Origin: Mycobacterium sp. 1554424.7
Lineage (GTDB): Bacteria > Actinomycetota > Actinomycetes > Mycobacteriales > Mycobacteriaceae
NCBI RefSeq assembly: GCF_001665295.1
Contig: NZ_LZSE01000129.1
Location: 1 to 64,000, forward strand
Direction: 5' to 3'
DNA: 64,000 nt
Part shown: piece after piece, positions 22,114 through 31,464 of the stretch
Layout: each line of letters begins with the position of its first letter
Position numbering within the stretch: the first letter of the stretch is position 1
Position numbers and translations under genes: made by a program
The notes under the pieces: generated by a model
The model's database searches: none
The model's input: only the letters and a program-made list of their open reading frames with translations
Told to the model about the DNA's origin: nothing

Positions 22114-23091
22114 ATGACCATCAGGGTGCCCCGTCGTTCGACGATCGCGCTGGCCACGGCCGGCGCGATCGCTTCGACGGGTACCGCCTATCTGGGCGCA
22201 CGCAACCTGCTGGTTGGCCAGGCGGCGCACACGCGCACCGTCATCCCGAAGGCCTGGGACATCCCGCCGCGCGCCGACGGCGTGTACCGGCGCGGCGGCG
22301 GGCCCGTGCAGCGCTGGCAGCGCGGGCTGACCGTCGACCTGCACCTGATGATCTTCGGCGACTCGACGGCCACCGGCTACGGCTGCATGAGCGCCGAGGA
22401 GGTGCCCGGCGTGCTGATCGCCCGGGGCCTGGCCGAGCGGGCCGACCAGGTCGTGCGCCTGAGCACCAAGGCCATCGTCGGCGCCACGTCCAAGGGTGTC
22501 GCCGGTCAGGTCGACGCGATGTTCGTCGCCGGTCCGCCGCCGGACGTCGCCGTGATGATGCTGGGGGCCAACGACGTCACGGCCCTCAACGGCATCAGCC
22601 AATCGGCGCAGCGGCTGGCGCTGACCGTGCGCAAGCTGCGTTCCCGCGGGGCGGTGGTGATCGTCGGCACCTGCCCCGACCTGGGGGTCGTCAGCGCGAT
22701 CCCGCAACCGCTGCGCTCGCTGGCCCACGCGCGGACTACGCAGCTCGCCCGCGCCCAGGCCGCCGCCGTGCGCGGCGCCGGCGGCGTGCCGGTCCCGATG
22801 GCGCAGCTGCTGGCGCCCCGATTCCGGACCCAGCGCGAGCTGATGTTCTCCGCGGACGGCTTCCACCCCTCACCGACCGCGTACGCGCTGGCCGCCGACG
22901 CGCTGCTGGACGCGCTGTGCGATGCGCTGGGGATCGCGGTCCAGAGCCCGGTGCCCGAGGTCGCGGTCGCCACGGCCGTGTCCACGCTCAACGAGTCCTA
23001 CGCGCGGTTCACCCTCGTGTCGCGGCTGTGGCGGCGCCCGGCGGGCGCATCGCCCGCCCCGTCTGAATCCCAGCCGGTCGGCACCGATTAG
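22114..23091 (+). CDS. GDSL/SGNH-family esterase with N-terminal hydrophobic segment
   Basis: 325 residues. An uncleaved or cleaved signal segment (about 9-30, IALATAGAIASTGTAYLG) precedes an SGNH hydrolase domain: block I IFGDSTATGYG (nucleophile Ser), block III MLGANDVT and block V DGFHPSPTAY (catalytic Asp and His). It corresponds to the esterase I recall as Rv1075c. Substrates are unknown, probably envelope or host lipid esters. Alone on its strand, upstream of fadA3 by 83 bases. Confidence 0.88.
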   Translation: MTIRVPRRSTIALATAGAIASTGTAYLGARNLLVGQAAHTRTVIPKAWDIPPRADGVYRRGGGPVQRWQRGLTVDLHLMIFGDSTATGYGCMSAEEVPGVLIARGLAERADQVVRLSTKAIVGATSKGVAGQVDAMFVAGPPPDVAVMMLGANDVTALNGISQSAQRLALTVRKLRSRGAVVIVGTCPDLGVVSAIPQPLRSLAHARTTQLARAQAAAVRGAGGVPVPMAQLLAPRFRTQRELMFSADGFHPSPTAYALAADALLDALCDALGIAVQSPVPEVAVATAVSTLNESYARFTLVSRLWRRPAGASPAPSESQPVGTD

Positions 23092-23174
23092 ATTTGTCCT
23101 AGCCCGTCGGGGTGACACAACACCCGCTTGTGCAGCGAGCCCGCAGCGACGGAAGGGATTTGAAGGGAAAAGCC

Positions 23175-24392
23175 ATGCCTGAAGCCGTCATCGTCTCCAC
23201 TGCACGCTCGCCGATCGGCCGCGCGATGAAGGGATCGCTGGTGTCCATGCGGCCCGACGATCTGGCCGCGCAGATGGTGCGCGCCGCGCTGGACAAGGTG
23301 CCGGCACTCAACCCGCACCAGATCGACGACCTCATCCTGGGCTGCGGCCTGCCCGGCGGCGAATCCGGCTTCAACATGGCGCGCGTCGTCGCCGTCGAAC
23401 TCGGCTACGACTTCCTGCCGGGCACCACGGTCAACCGGTACTGCTCGTCGTCGCTGCAGACCACGCGGATGGCGTTCCACGCGATCAAGGCGGGCGAGGG
23501 CGACGCGTTCATCGCCGCGGGCGTGGAAACGGTGTCGCGGTTCGGCAAGGGCAACTCCGACTCGTGGCCCGACACCAAGAACCCGCTGTTCGACGAGGCC
23601 CAGGAGCGTTCAGCGGCGGCCGCGGCGGGCGCCGACGAATGGCACGACCCCCGCGCCGACGGGAACCTGCCCGACGTCTACATCGCGATGGGCCAGACCG
23701 CCGAAAACGTAGCGATCCTCACCGGCATCAGCCGCGAGGACCAGGACCGCTGGGGGGTGCGCAGCCAGAACCGCGCCGAGGAGGCCATCAAGAGCGGCTT
23801 CTTCGAGCGGGAGATCACCCCGGTGACCCTGCCCGACGGCACAACCGTCACCACCGACGACGGCCCGCGCGCCGGTACCACCTACGAGAAGGTCAGCGAG
23901 CTCAAGCCGGTGTTCCGGCCCAACGGCACCGTGACAGCCGGCAACGCCTGTCCCCTGAACGACGGCGCGGCCGCGCTGATCATCACCAGCGACACGAAGG
24001 CCAAGGAACTGGGCCTCACCCCGCTGGCCCGCATCGTGTCCACCGGGGTCAGCGGCCTGTCGCCGGAGATCATGGGCCTGGGCCCGATCGAGGCGTGCAA
24101 GAAGGCGCTGGCCAGGGCGGGCATGTCGATCAACGACATCGACCTGTACGAGATCAACGAGGCCTTCGCGGTGCAGGTGCTGGGCTCGGCGCGCGAGCTG
24201 GGCATGGACGAGGACAAGCTGAACGTGTCCGGCGGGGCGATCGCCCTGGGCCACCCGTTCGGCATGACCGGCGCGCGCATCGCCACCACGCTGCTCAACA
24301 ACCTGCAGACCCACGACAAGACGCTGGGCCTGGAAACCATGTGCGTCGGCGGCGGCCAGGGCATGGCGATGGTGATCGAGCGGCTGAGCTAG
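23175..24392 (+). CDS. fadA3: Acetyl-CoA acetyltransferase (thiolase) FadA3
   Basis: 405 residues from the ATG at 23175, with GAAGGGA upstream. Thiolase features are the nucleophilic cysteine in VNRYCSSSLQT, NEAFAVQVLG, GGAIALGHPFGMTGAR with the active-site His, and the C-terminal Cys in METMCVGGGQGMA (read here as LETMCVGGGQG). It performs thiolytic cleavage of 3-ketoacyl-CoA in beta-oxidation or the reverse condensation. No adjacent fadB-type partner. A 70-bp dispersed repeat begins 18 bases after its stop. Confidence 0.93.
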   Translation: MPEAVIVSTARSPIGRAMKGSLVSMRPDDLAAQMVRAALDKVPALNPHQIDDLILGCGLPGGESGFNMARVVAVELGYDFLPGTTVNRYCSSSLQTTRMAFHAIKAGEGDAFIAAGVETVSRFGKGNSDSWPDTKNPLFDEAQERSAAAAAGADEWHDPRADGNLPDVYIAMGQTAENVAILTGISREDQDRWGVRSQNRAEEAIKSGFFEREITPVTLPDGTTVTTDDGPRAGTTYEKVSELKPVFRPNGTVTAGNACPLNDGAAALIITSDTKAKELGLTPLARIVSTGVSGLSPEIMGLGPIEACKKALARAGMSINDIDLYEINEAFAVQVLGSARELGMDEDKLNVSGGAIALGHPFGMTGARIATTLLNNLQTHDKTLGLETMCVGGGQGMAMVIERLS

Positions 24393-24410
24393 CCGCGCCG
24401 GACGCCGGCG

Positions 24411-24480
24411 TGTGAATCCAGGGCGGCGACACGCCGGGCGGCTACGCCGTCAGTGCACACCCAAAACCGTGAGCGCACAA
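24411..24480. repeat. 70-bp dispersed repeat, copy A (left of the sigma factor locus)
   Basis: Aligns without gaps to 26641-26710 with 11 differences in 70 (84% identity). It includes a 20-base identical core (GGGCGGCGACACGCCGGGCG at 24421-24440) and AAAACCGTGAGCGCAC near the right end. The core contains a small inverted repeat (GGCG..CGCC). Same orientation as copy B. Confidence 0.88.
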
Positions 24481-24485
24481 CGGCG

Positions 24486-25379
24486 TCAGCCGCGCCGGAC
24501 GCCGTCGGCGACGGCGTGCAGCTTTTCCGGATTGGCCACGTTGTGGATGACGGCGATGCGCCCGTCCGCGTCGAGTTCGACCGTGAGCGTGGCGATCACG
24601 CGGCCCGAGGCCGAGAAGACGATCCCCGGCCCGCCGTTGATGTCGACGACTTCGGCTGTCATGTCGGCGATCTCGACGCCCTCGTAGGGGCGCTTGGTGA
24701 CCCCGGCGAGCCACGCGGCGACCTTGGCCATGCCCTCGACCGGGCGCAGCGCCTGCCGCACCTTCCCGCCGCCGTCCGTCCACAGCGTGACGTCGGGGGC
24801 CAGCAGCTGCATGAGGTCGTTGATGTCCCCGCCCGTCGCCGCGGCGAAGAAGCGTTCGGTGACCGCGCGTTTCTTGCCGCGGTCGGCCTCGAACCTGGGC
24901 CGCCGCGCCTGCACGTGATTGCGGGCGCGGTGGCCCGCCTGGCGCACCGCCGCCTCGGAACGCTCGACGGCCGAAGCGATTTCGCCGTAGCTGAAGTCGA
25001 ACACCTCCTTGAGGACGAACACCGCACGCTCCAGCGGGCTCAGCGTCTCGAGCACGACCAGCATCGCCATCGAGACCGATTCGGCGGCCGCGACGTCCTC
25101 CGCCGTGTCGGCGCTGGTGAGAATCGGCTCGGGAAGCCACGGCCCCACGTACGTTTCGCGCTGGCGCCGGGTCGAGCGCAGTCGTTCCATCGACAGGTTG
25201 GACACGATGCGGGACAGATAGGCCTTGGGGTCGGCGACCTGAGCCCGATCGGCCGCCGACCACTTCAGCCACGCATCCTGGACGACGTCTTCGGCGTCCG
25301 CCGCCGAGCCCAGGATCCGATAGGCGATGGCGAACAACAGTTTCCGATGTTCGACGAACGTGCGCTCGTCGGTGCTCAT
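24486..25379 (-). CDS. ECF41-family sigma factor with fused SnoaL-like domain
   Basis: 297 residues from the ATG at 25379, which overlaps the stop of the upstream oxidoreductase (ATGA). Sigma region 2 lies at about 10-75 (RILGSAADAEDVVQDAWLKW) and region 4 at 105-160. A C-terminal SnoaL-like domain follows, bearing the three ECF41 hallmarks WLPEP (81-85), DGGGK (202-206) and NPEKL (283-287). In this family the fused domain takes the place of an anti-sigma factor and tunes activity. Related to but shorter than SigJ. ECF41 genes usually neighbour carboxymuconolactone decarboxylase, oxidoreductase or epimerase genes that they control, and the oxidoreductase next door fits this. Confidence 0.88.
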   Translation of the reverse strand: MSTDERTFVEHRKLLFAIAYRILGSAADAEDVVQDAWLKWSAADRAQVADPKAYLSRIVSNLSMERLRSTRRQRETYVGPWLPEPILTSADTAEDVAAAESVSMAMLVVLETLSPLERAVFVLKEVFDFSYGEIASAVERSEAAVRQAGHRARNHVQARRPRFEADRGKKRAVTERFFAAATGGDINDLMQLLAPDVTLWTDGGGKVRQALRPVEGMAKVAAWLAGVTKRPYEGVEIADMTAEVVDINGGPGIVFSASGRVIATLTVELDADGRIAVIHNVANPEKLHAVADGVRRG

Positions 25380-26536
25380 CGGGTGTAGCCCCCGCCGCGC
25401 CGCCACGTCACCGCGCCCAGCCACGGCAGCAGCTTGAGCAGGCGGTAGGTCGTCCACGGGCTGGCGCTCACCGTTTCCTTGTAGGCCACGGCCCAGCGAC
25501 CTGCCAGGTAGAACCGGGCGGGGCTGTCGTCGGGATGGGTGAACTGGATGACGCCGTCGTGCCGCCCCAGGCTCACCGGCTGGTGGATGTAGCCGAAGCG
25601 GAATCGCTTGGGCTGCTTGCCCTTCAGCTCACGCACGATGTTTCCGGCGGCGTGCACACCGGTCGGGATGCCGCTCTGGCAGGTGCCGTGCACCAGCCCA
25701 TATCCCTGCCGGACCGCCGCGGCGTCGCCGACGACGTACACGTCGGGATGTGACACCGAGCGCAGCGCCTCATCGGTAATGATCCGGCCGCGCTCGTCGA
25801 CGCGCAGGCCCGCGGCGGCCGCCAGCGGCGACACCCGCACGCCCGTGGCCCACAGCACCGCGCCCGCCGGGACGACCTCGCCGTCGGCCAGGGCGACGCC
25901 GTCGGGCATCACCTTGACGATGTCGACGCCCGCGCGGATCCGCACGCCCAGCCGGGTCAGCCCCGCGTGCAGGCGGGCGCGCGCCTTGGGGCCCATCGTC
26001 GATCCGGGTGTCTGCCGGCTCAGCAGGACGACGTCGAGTTCCGGGTGGCGCTCGGCGATCTCGGCCGCCGATTCGATTCCGGTCAGGCCGCCGCCGGCGA
26101 CCACGACCGTGCCCGCGCCGAGCCGATCCAGCTGCTCGGCCAGCAGCCCGGCGTCGTGGGCGCTGTTGAGGGTGTAGGCGAATTCGTCGACGCCGGGCAC
26201 GACCGCGGTGTCGGCGACGCTACCGAGCGCAAACACCAGCGTGTCGTAGCCGATCGTGCGCTCGTCGTCGACCCGGACGGTCCGCGCGTCAGCGTCCAGG
26301 CCGGTGACCCATCCCTGGACGAATTCGACGCCGGTACCGGCGAGCATGTCCGGGATCTCGAGGTCGGCCAGCCGCTGGCCCGAGGCCGCCTGATGCAGGC
26401 GCAGCCGCTCGGTGAAACGAGCCTGCGGATTCACCAGGGTGACGCGCACGTCCTCGCGGCCCTTGACCCGACGCGCCAGGCGAGTGGTGGCCGCCATGCC
26501 GGCATAGCCGGCGCCGATGATCACGATGTGCTTCAT
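25376..26536 (-). CDS. NADH dehydrogenase-like FAD-dependent oxidoreductase
   Basis: 386 residues from the ATG at 26536 (MKHIVIIGAGYAGMA). FAD-binding GAGYAG at 8-13, a second dinucleotide motif VVVAGGGLTGIESA, and the late FAD motif HPDVYVVGDAAAV define the pyridine nucleotide-disulfide/type II NADH dehydrogenase group. No redox CXXC and no C-terminal membrane anchor are evident, so an AIF/Ndh-like quinone or small-molecule reductase is more likely than a respiratory Ndh. Its stop overlaps the ECF41 sigma start, and it is the likely target of that sigma factor. Confidence 0.87.
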   Translation of the reverse strand: MKHIVIIGAGYAGMAATTRLARRVKGREDVRVTLVNPQARFTERLRLHQAASGQRLADLEIPDMLAGTGVEFVQGWVTGLDADARTVRVDDERTIGYDTLVFALGSVADTAVVPGVDEFAYTLNSAHDAGLLAEQLDRLGAGTVVVAGGGLTGIESAAEIAERHPELDVVLLSRQTPGSTMGPKARARLHAGLTRLGVRIRAGVDIVKVMPDGVALADGEVVPAGAVLWATGVRVSPLAAAAGLRVDERGRIITDEALRSVSHPDVYVVGDAAAVRQGYGLVHGTCQSGIPTGVHAAGNIVRELKGKQPKRFRFGYIHQPVSLGRHDGVIQFTHPDDSPARFYLAGRWAVAYKETVSASPWTTYRLLKLLPWLGAVTWRRGGGYTR

Positions 26537-26640
26537 GATGCTGCCTTTCGCGAGCGAAGGTGTGCTGACAACCACCAGACGCATCCAGCGGCCGCGGATG
26601 TGACATCGCTGAGAGGGGCGGGTGAAGCCTGAGCGCTGAG

Positions 26641-26710
26641 TGTGAAGCCTGGGCGGCGACACGCCGGGCGCCTCCGCCACAGGTACACACGCAAAACCGT
26701 GAGCGCACAT
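26641..26710. repeat. 70-bp dispersed repeat, copy B (right of the sigma factor locus)
   Basis: Direct-orientation partner of 24411-24480 (84% identical, same 20-base core at 26651-26670). The two copies are 2,230 bases apart and enclose exactly the sigma factor and oxidoreductase genes. Copy B lies in the spacer between the oxidoreductase start and the terminator of the Bax-inhibitor-like gene. Confidence 0.88.
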
Positions 26711-26728
26711 TCAAACGCCGTCAACGCA

Positions 26729-26763
26729 CAAAAAACCGGCACGCCCACGGGCGTGCCGGTTTC
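26729..26763 (-). terminator. Intrinsic terminator of the Bax-inhibitor-like gene
   Basis: A GC-rich hairpin (AACCGGCACGCC / GGCGTGCCGGTT, short CAC loop) ends on the minus strand in TTTTTT. It lies 20 bases after the stop codon at 26783 and is a textbook rho-independent terminator. Confidence 0.9.
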
Positions 26764-26782
26764 TCCCCGATCGGAGTCGGGG

Positions 26783-27637
26783 CTAGTCGTTCTGCAGGTA
26801 ACTGAGCAGGCGCAAGATCTCGAGGTACAGCCAGACCAGGGTCACGGTCAGCCCCAGCGCGATGCCCCACGCCGCCTTCTCCGGCGCTCCCGCCCGGATC
26901 ATCTGGTCGGCCGCGTCGAAGTCGATCAGGAAGCTGAACGCCGCGATGGCGATCATCACCAGCGAGAAGATGATCGCGATCGGCCCGCCGCTGCGCAGGC
27001 CCAGGCCGGTGCCGCCGCCGACGTGGAGCATCGCCAGCACGAAGTTGCCGAGCATCAGGAACAGCGCCCCGAACAGGGCGGCGACCACCATCCGGGTGAA
27101 CTTGGGCGTGACGCGGATGGCACCGGTCTTGTAGACCACGAGCATCCCGAAGAACACGCCGAGGGTGCCCAGGACGGCCTCCCCGATCAGCGCGCCGGCG
27201 TTGGCGTTCGAGACCTGGAAGTTGGCGAAGACGAACGAGACGGCGCCCAGGAACAGCCCCTCGAGAGTGGCGTAGCTGAGCACGATCGCCGGGTTGTCCT
27301 GCTTGCGACCGAAGGTCGCGATCAGCACCAGCCCCAGGCCGCCGAGCGCCCCGATAAGCGTCAGCGGCATGGCCAGCGCCAGGTTCGAGGCCACCAGGAA
27401 GTAGGACACGATCGCGGCGCCCGTCAGCACGGCCAGCGTGATGCCGGTCTTGGTGACGACGTCGTCGATGGTCAGCGGGCGAGAGGCCCTGGTGTCCTGG
27501 TAGGGGGCCACGTAAGGGTCGGCCTGGTAATAGCCCGGGGCCACGCCCGTGCCGAATTGCGCGTATCCACCGCTCTGCTTGGGCAGCGAACGAAATACCG
27601 GGTTACTTGTCTCCCGCACCGTCGGATCCTCTCTCAA
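26783..27637 (-). CDS. Bax inhibitor-1/YccA-family membrane protein
   Basis: 284 residues. A cytoplasmic N-terminus of about 60 residues rich in Tyr, Ala and Gly is followed by seven transmembrane helices, the last short (VTLVWLYLEILRLLSYLQND at the C-terminus, typical of the family). Motifs include LEGLFLGAVSF, and acidic residues in FLIDFDAADQMI. BI-1-like bacterial proteins are calcium-leak or protease-regulating membrane proteins; function in mycobacteria is not known. Corresponds to the protein I recall as Rv1072. Divergent from echA9. Confidence 0.9.
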   Translation of the reverse strand: MREDPTVRETSNPVFRSLPKQSGGYAQFGTGVAPGYYQADPYVAPYQDTRASRPLTIDDVVTKTGITLAVLTGAAIVSYFLVASNLALAMPLTLIGALGGLGLVLIATFGRKQDNPAIVLSYATLEGLFLGAVSFVFANFQVSNANAGALIGEAVLGTLGVFFGMLVVYKTGAIRVTPKFTRMVVAALFGALFLMLGNFVLAMLHVGGGTGLGLRSGGPIAIIFSLVMIAIAAFSFLIDFDAADQMIRAGAPEKAAWGIALGLTVTLVWLYLEILRLLSYLQND

Positions 27638-27851
27638 TGGCTATGGGTTCGAGCTGTGCGAACAATTGCTCAACGACCGGCGGGCCGCCCGGGTTCCCAA
27701 CGGACCTGCTGTTTTCTCGGTGTTTTCAGGCTATTTAACGGGCTCTGCTGTTGTCGTCCGGTTAAACATAAACCTTACCCGCGAGGATCGCTTCGGTCGT
27801 GACGATCTAGATTGCTGGTCGAGACCGGGCGGCGATTGGGAGGCTGGCGCG

Positions 27852-28898
27852 TTGACTGAGCAGGCTGAGGGGTCCGACGAGGTCCTGACCCGGGTCGACG
27901 GCGGCGTCGGGTTGATCACGCTCAACCGGCCCAAGGCGATCAACTCGCTGAATCAGACGATGGTCGACGCGTTGAGCGCCGTGCTCACCCGTTGGGAAAA
28001 CGACGACGAGGTGCGGGCGGTGGTGCTGTCCGGGGCGGGCGAACGCGGACTGTGCGCCGGCGGCGACGTCGTCGCCGTCTACGAGAGCGCCCGCAAGGAC
28101 GGTGTCGAAACAAAGAAGTTCTGGCGCGACGAATATCTGCTCAACGGCCAGATCGGCCGGTTCGCCAAGCCGTACGTGTCGTTGATGGACGGCATCGTGA
28201 TGGGCGGCGGCGTCGGCGTCAGCGCGCACGGGAGCGTCCGCGTGGTTACCGAAACCTCAAAGGTGGCAATGCCCGAGGTGGGAATCGGGTTCGTTCCCGA
28301 CGTCGGCGGGGCCTTCCTGTTGTCCCGGGCGCCCGGCGCGCTGGGTCTGTACGCCGCCCTGACCGGCGCGCCGTTCTCCGGATCCGATGCTATCGCACTG
28401 GGATTCGCCGACCACTACGTCCCGCACGACGAACTGGAGGCGTTCACCAAAGCGATCGTCGACGGCGGCGTGGACGCCGCGCTGGCCGCGCATGCCGTCG
28501 AACCGCCACCGAGCGAGCTTGCCGCGCAACGCGATTGGATCGACCCGTGCTTCGCCGGCGAGACGGTCGAAGACATCGTCGCGGCCCTGCGCGGTCAGGA
28601 CGCGGGACCGGCGCATGATGCCGCCGACCTGATCGCCACCCGCTCCCCCATCGCGGTGTCGGTGGCGCTGGAGGCGGTGCGCCGCGCCGCCAAAATGGAC
28701 TCCCTGGAAGACGTTCTGGTCCAGGACTATCGGGTGTCGTGCGCGTCGGCGGGCTCGCACGACCTGGTGGAGGGCATCAGGGCCCAGATCATCGACAAGG
28801 ATCGCAACCCGAAGTGGTCGCCGGCGACGCTGGCGCAAATCACTGCGGCCGACGTCGAGGCGTACTTCGCGCCGGTCGACGACGACTTGAAGTTCTAG
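27852..28898 (+). CDS. echA9: Enoyl-CoA hydratase/isomerase-family protein EchA9 (3-hydroxyisobutyryl-CoA hydrolase type)
   Basis: 348 residues from a TTG at 27852, nine bases after GGGAGG; upstream in-frame sequence is AT-rich leader. The crotonase domain (1-200) has the oxyanion-hole segments [13 protein letters not shown] and [14 protein letters not shown] and the active-site region [19 protein letters not shown]. The extra C-terminal 140 residues form the extension typical of 3-hydroxyisobutyryl-CoA hydrolases (valine catabolism). Either hydratase or hydrolase activity is possible; the length and extension favour the hydrolase group. Thirteen bases upstream of echA8, so an operon. Confidence 0.9.
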   Translation: MTEQAEGSDEVLTRVDGGVGLITLNRPKAINSLNQTMVDALSAVLTRWENDDEVRAVVLSGAGERGLCAGGDVVAVYESARKDGVETKKFWRDEYLLNGQIGRFAKPYVSLMDGIVMGGGVGVSAHGSVRVVTETSKVAMPEVGIGFVPDVGGAFLLSRAPGALGLYAALTGAPFSGSDAIALGFADHYVPHDELEAFTKAIVDGGVDAALAAHAVEPPPSELAAQRDWIDPCFAGETVEDIVAALRGQDAGPAHDAADLIATRSPIAVSVALEAVRRAAKMDSLEDVLVQDYRVSCASAGSHDLVEGIRAQIIDKDRNPKWSPATLAQITAADVEAYFAPVDDDLKF

Positions 28899-28911
28899 AA
28901 AGGCGGTTGGC

Positions 28912-29691
28912 GTGACAGACAAGTACGAGACCATTCTCGTCGAGCGCGATCAGCGGGTCGGGATCATCACGCTGAACCGGCCCCAGGCGCTGAACGCCCT
29001 CAACAGCCAGGTGATGACCGAAGTGACCAGCGCGGCAACCGAATTGGATGACGATCCCGGAATCGGCGCCATCATCATCACCGGCTCAGCCAAGGCGTTC
29101 GCGGCCGGTGCCGACATCAAGGAAATGGCCGCGCTGAGTTTCGCCGAGGCGTTCGGCAGCGACTTCTTCGCCACCTGGGGCAAACTCGCCGCCGTCCGAA
29201 CCCCCACCATCGCCGCGGTGGCCGGACACGCGCTGGGGGGCGGCTGCGAGCTGGCGATGATGTGCGACCTGCTGATCGCCGCCGACACGGCGAAGTTCGG
29301 CCAGCCGGAGATCAAGCTCGGCGTGCTGCCGGGCATGGGCGGTTCGCAGCGGCTGACCCGCGCCATCGGCAAGGCCAAGGCGATGGACCTCATCCTGACC
29401 GGGCGCACCATCGACGCCGCCGAAGCCGAACGGAGCGGCCTGGTTTCGCGGGTGGTGCCGGCCGACGACCTGCTGACCGAGGCCAAGGCCGTCGCCACCA
29501 CCATTTCGCAGATGTCGCGCTCGGCGGCGCGGATGGCCAAGGAAGCCGTCAACCGCGCGTTCGAATCCACCCTGTCCGAGGGACTTCTGTACGAGCGCAG
29601 GCTGTTTCATTCGACCTTCGCGACCGAAGACCAGTCCGAGGGAATGGCCGCGTTCATCGAGAAGCGGCCCCCCAACTTCACCCATCGGTAG
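28912..29691 (+). CDS. echA8: Enoyl-CoA hydratase EchA8
   Basis: 259 residues from a GTG at 28912 preceded by AAAGGCGG. Classical crotonase: oxyanion residues in [12 protein letters not shown] and [17 protein letters not shown], the catalytic glutamates in CELAMM and [19 protein letters not shown]. It hydrates trans-2-enoyl-CoA to 3-hydroxyacyl-CoA in beta-oxidation. Sits between echA9 and the membrane hydrolase gene with gaps of 13 and 9 bases, indicating one transcript. Confidence 0.95.
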   Translation: MTDKYETILVERDQRVGIITLNRPQALNALNSQVMTEVTSAATELDDDPGIGAIIITGSAKAFAAGADIKEMAALSFAEAFGSDFFATWGKLAAVRTPTIAAVAGHALGGGCELAMMCDLLIAADTAKFGQPEIKLGVLPGMGGSQRLTRAIGKAKAMDLILTGRTIDAAEAERSGLVSRVVPADDLLTEAKAVATTISQMSRSAARMAKEAVNRAFESTLSEGLLYERRLFHSTFATEDQSEGMAAFIEKRPPNFTHR

Positions 29692-29700
29692 GACGCCGCG

Positions 29701-31464
29701 ATGAGCGAACCGGGTGCCACGACCACCGCGCCAGAAGAGCCGGAAGAGCAAGCCGCGCCCGAAGCGGCCGAACCCGCGGCCGGCCCGACCGAAAGGACCC
29801 GCAGGCCTTGGTGGGCCCGCCACTACACCTTCATGGGCACCGCGGTCGGCCTTGTCTTCATTTGGTTTTCGATGACGCCGTCGCTGCTGCCCCGCGGCGC
29901 GGTGTTCCAGGGGCTGGTCAGCGGCTTTTCGGGCGCGATCGGCTACGGGCTGGGCGTGTTCGCCGTCTGGCTGGTGCGCTTCATGGCCGACCGCGAGACC
30001 AGCCCGCGGCCGCCGCGCTGGGCGTGGATCGTGCTGGTTCCGGTGGGCGTGGTCGGCATGGTGCTGATGGCGATCTGGTTCCACGTCTGGCAGGACAACG
30101 TGCGCGACCTGATGGGTGTGCAGCACCTCAAGTGGTACGACTACCCGATCGCCGCGGTCCTGTCGCTGGTCGTGCTGTTCGCGCTGGTCGAACTCGGGCA
30201 GTTCATCCGTTGGCTCGTCAGGTTTCTCGTCGGCCAGGTCGACCGCATCGCGCCGTTTCGGCTGTCGGCGACCATCGTCGTGATCGCGCTGGTGGTGCTG
30301 ACGATCACCGTGCTCAACGGCGTGGTGCTCAAGTTCGCGATGCGCACCATGAACAACACCTTCGCCTCGGTCAACGAGGAGATCACCCCCGGCATCGCGC
30401 CGCCCAAGTCTCCGCTGCGGTCCGGGGGGCCGGGGTCGCTGGTGTCGTGGGAATCGCTTGGGCACCAAGGCCGTATCTTCGTCGAGGGCGGTCCGAAGGT
30501 CGACGAGCTGAGCGCGTTCAACGGCGCCCCGGCCACCGTGCCGATCCGGGCGTACGCCGGGCTCAATTCCGCCGACGGCATCACCGCGACGGCCGAACTC
30601 GCGGCGCGCGAGCTGCAGCGCACGGGCGGGCTGCAGCGCGCGGTCGTCGCCGTCGCGACGACCACCGGCACCGGCTGGATCAACGAGGCGGAGGCCGACT
30701 CGCTGGAGTACATGTACAACGGCAACACCGCGATCGTCAGCATGCAGTACTCGTTCCTGCCGAGCTGGCTGTCGTTCCTGGTGGACAAGGAGAACGCCCG
30801 CCACGCCGGCCAGGCGCTGTTCGAGGCCGTCGACCGGCTGGTCCGCCAGATGCCCGAGGGGCAACGCCCCAAGCTGGTGGTGTTCGGCGAAAGTCTGGGG
30901 TCATTCGGCGGCGAGGCGCCGTTCATGAGCCTGAACAACGTGCTGGCCCGCACCGACGGCGCATTGTTCAGCGGGCCGACGTTCAACAACACCATCTGGA
31001 CCGACCTGACGGCCACCCGCGACGCCGGTTCCCCGGAGTGGTTGCCGATCTACCACGACGGCAGGAACGTCCGGTTCGTCGCCCGCGCAAGCGATCTGGC
31101 GCGGCCGGACTCCGAGTGGGGCCACCCCCGGGTGGTCTACCTGCAGCACGCCTCCGACCCGATCGCCTGGTGGACCCCCGACCTGCTGTTCGCCAAGCCC
31201 GATTGGCTGCGCGAAAAACGCGGGTATGACGTGTTGCCCCAGACCCGATGGATCCCGGTGGTGACTTTCCTGCAAGTCTCGGCGGACATGGCGGTGGCGG
31301 TGGACGTGCCGGACGGGCACGGCCACCACTACGTCGCCGATGTCGCCGACGGCTGGGCGGCGGTGCTCTCGCCGCCCGGGTGGACGCCGGAAAAGACGGC
31401 CAAACTACGGCCGCTGCTGCACGCCGACGCCATCATCAATAGCTCCGGCGGCTCGTTGGGATAG
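29701..31464 (+). CDS. Membrane-anchored alpha/beta-hydrolase (Abhydrolase_9/DUF2319)
   Basis: 587 residues. An acidic, Ala/Pro/Glu-rich N-terminus (about 1-40) precedes four transmembrane helices up to about 220. A large extracytoplasmic hydrolase domain follows with the nucleophile elbow VVFGESLGSFGG (Ser in GESLG). Candidate Asp and His lie near SDPIAWW and GHGHHY. This is the DUF2319 family, corresponding to what I recall as Rv1069c. The substrate is unknown; an envelope lipid is likely. Its stop directly abuts the stop of the convergent rhodanese gene with no spacer. Confidence 0.87.
   Translation: MSEPGATTTAPEEPEEQAAPEAAEPAAGPTERTRRPWWARHYTFMGTAVGLVFIWFSMTPSLLPRGAVFQGLVSGFSGAIGYGLGVFAVWLVRFMADRETSPRPPRWAWIVLVPVGVVGMVLMAIWFHVWQDNVRDLMGVQHLKWYDYPIAAVLSLVVLFALVELGQFIRWLVRFLVGQVDRIAPFRLSATIVVIALVVLTITVLNGVVLKFAMRTMNNTFASVNEEITPGIAPPKSPLRSGGPGSLVSWESLGHQGRIFVEGGPKVDELSAFNGAPATVPIRAYAGLNSADGITATAELAARELQRTGGLQRAVVAVATTTGTGWINEAEADSLEYMYNGNTAIVSMQYSFLPSWLSFLVDKENARHAGQALFEAVDRLVRQMPEGQRPKLVVFGESLGSFGGEAPFMSLNNVLARTDGALFSGPTFNNTIWTDLTATRDAGSPEWLPIYHDGRNVRFVARASDLARPDSEWGHPRVVYLQHASDPIAWWTPDLLFAKPDWLREKRGYDVLPQTRWIPVVTFLQVSADMAVAVDVPDGHGHHYVADVADGWAAVLSPPGWTPEKTAKLRPLLHADAIINSSGGSLG

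Noticed and set aside
24411-26710. Paired repeats considered as insertion-sequence ends or attachment sites
   Set aside because: They are direct rather than inverted, diverged by 16%, and no transposase or integrase gene lies between them; the genes inside are a sigma factor and an oxidoreductase.
29086-30864. 592-codon minus-strand frame opposite echA8 and the membrane hydrolase
   Set aside because: Antisense shadow without recognisable domains; both plus-strand genes have strong motifs.
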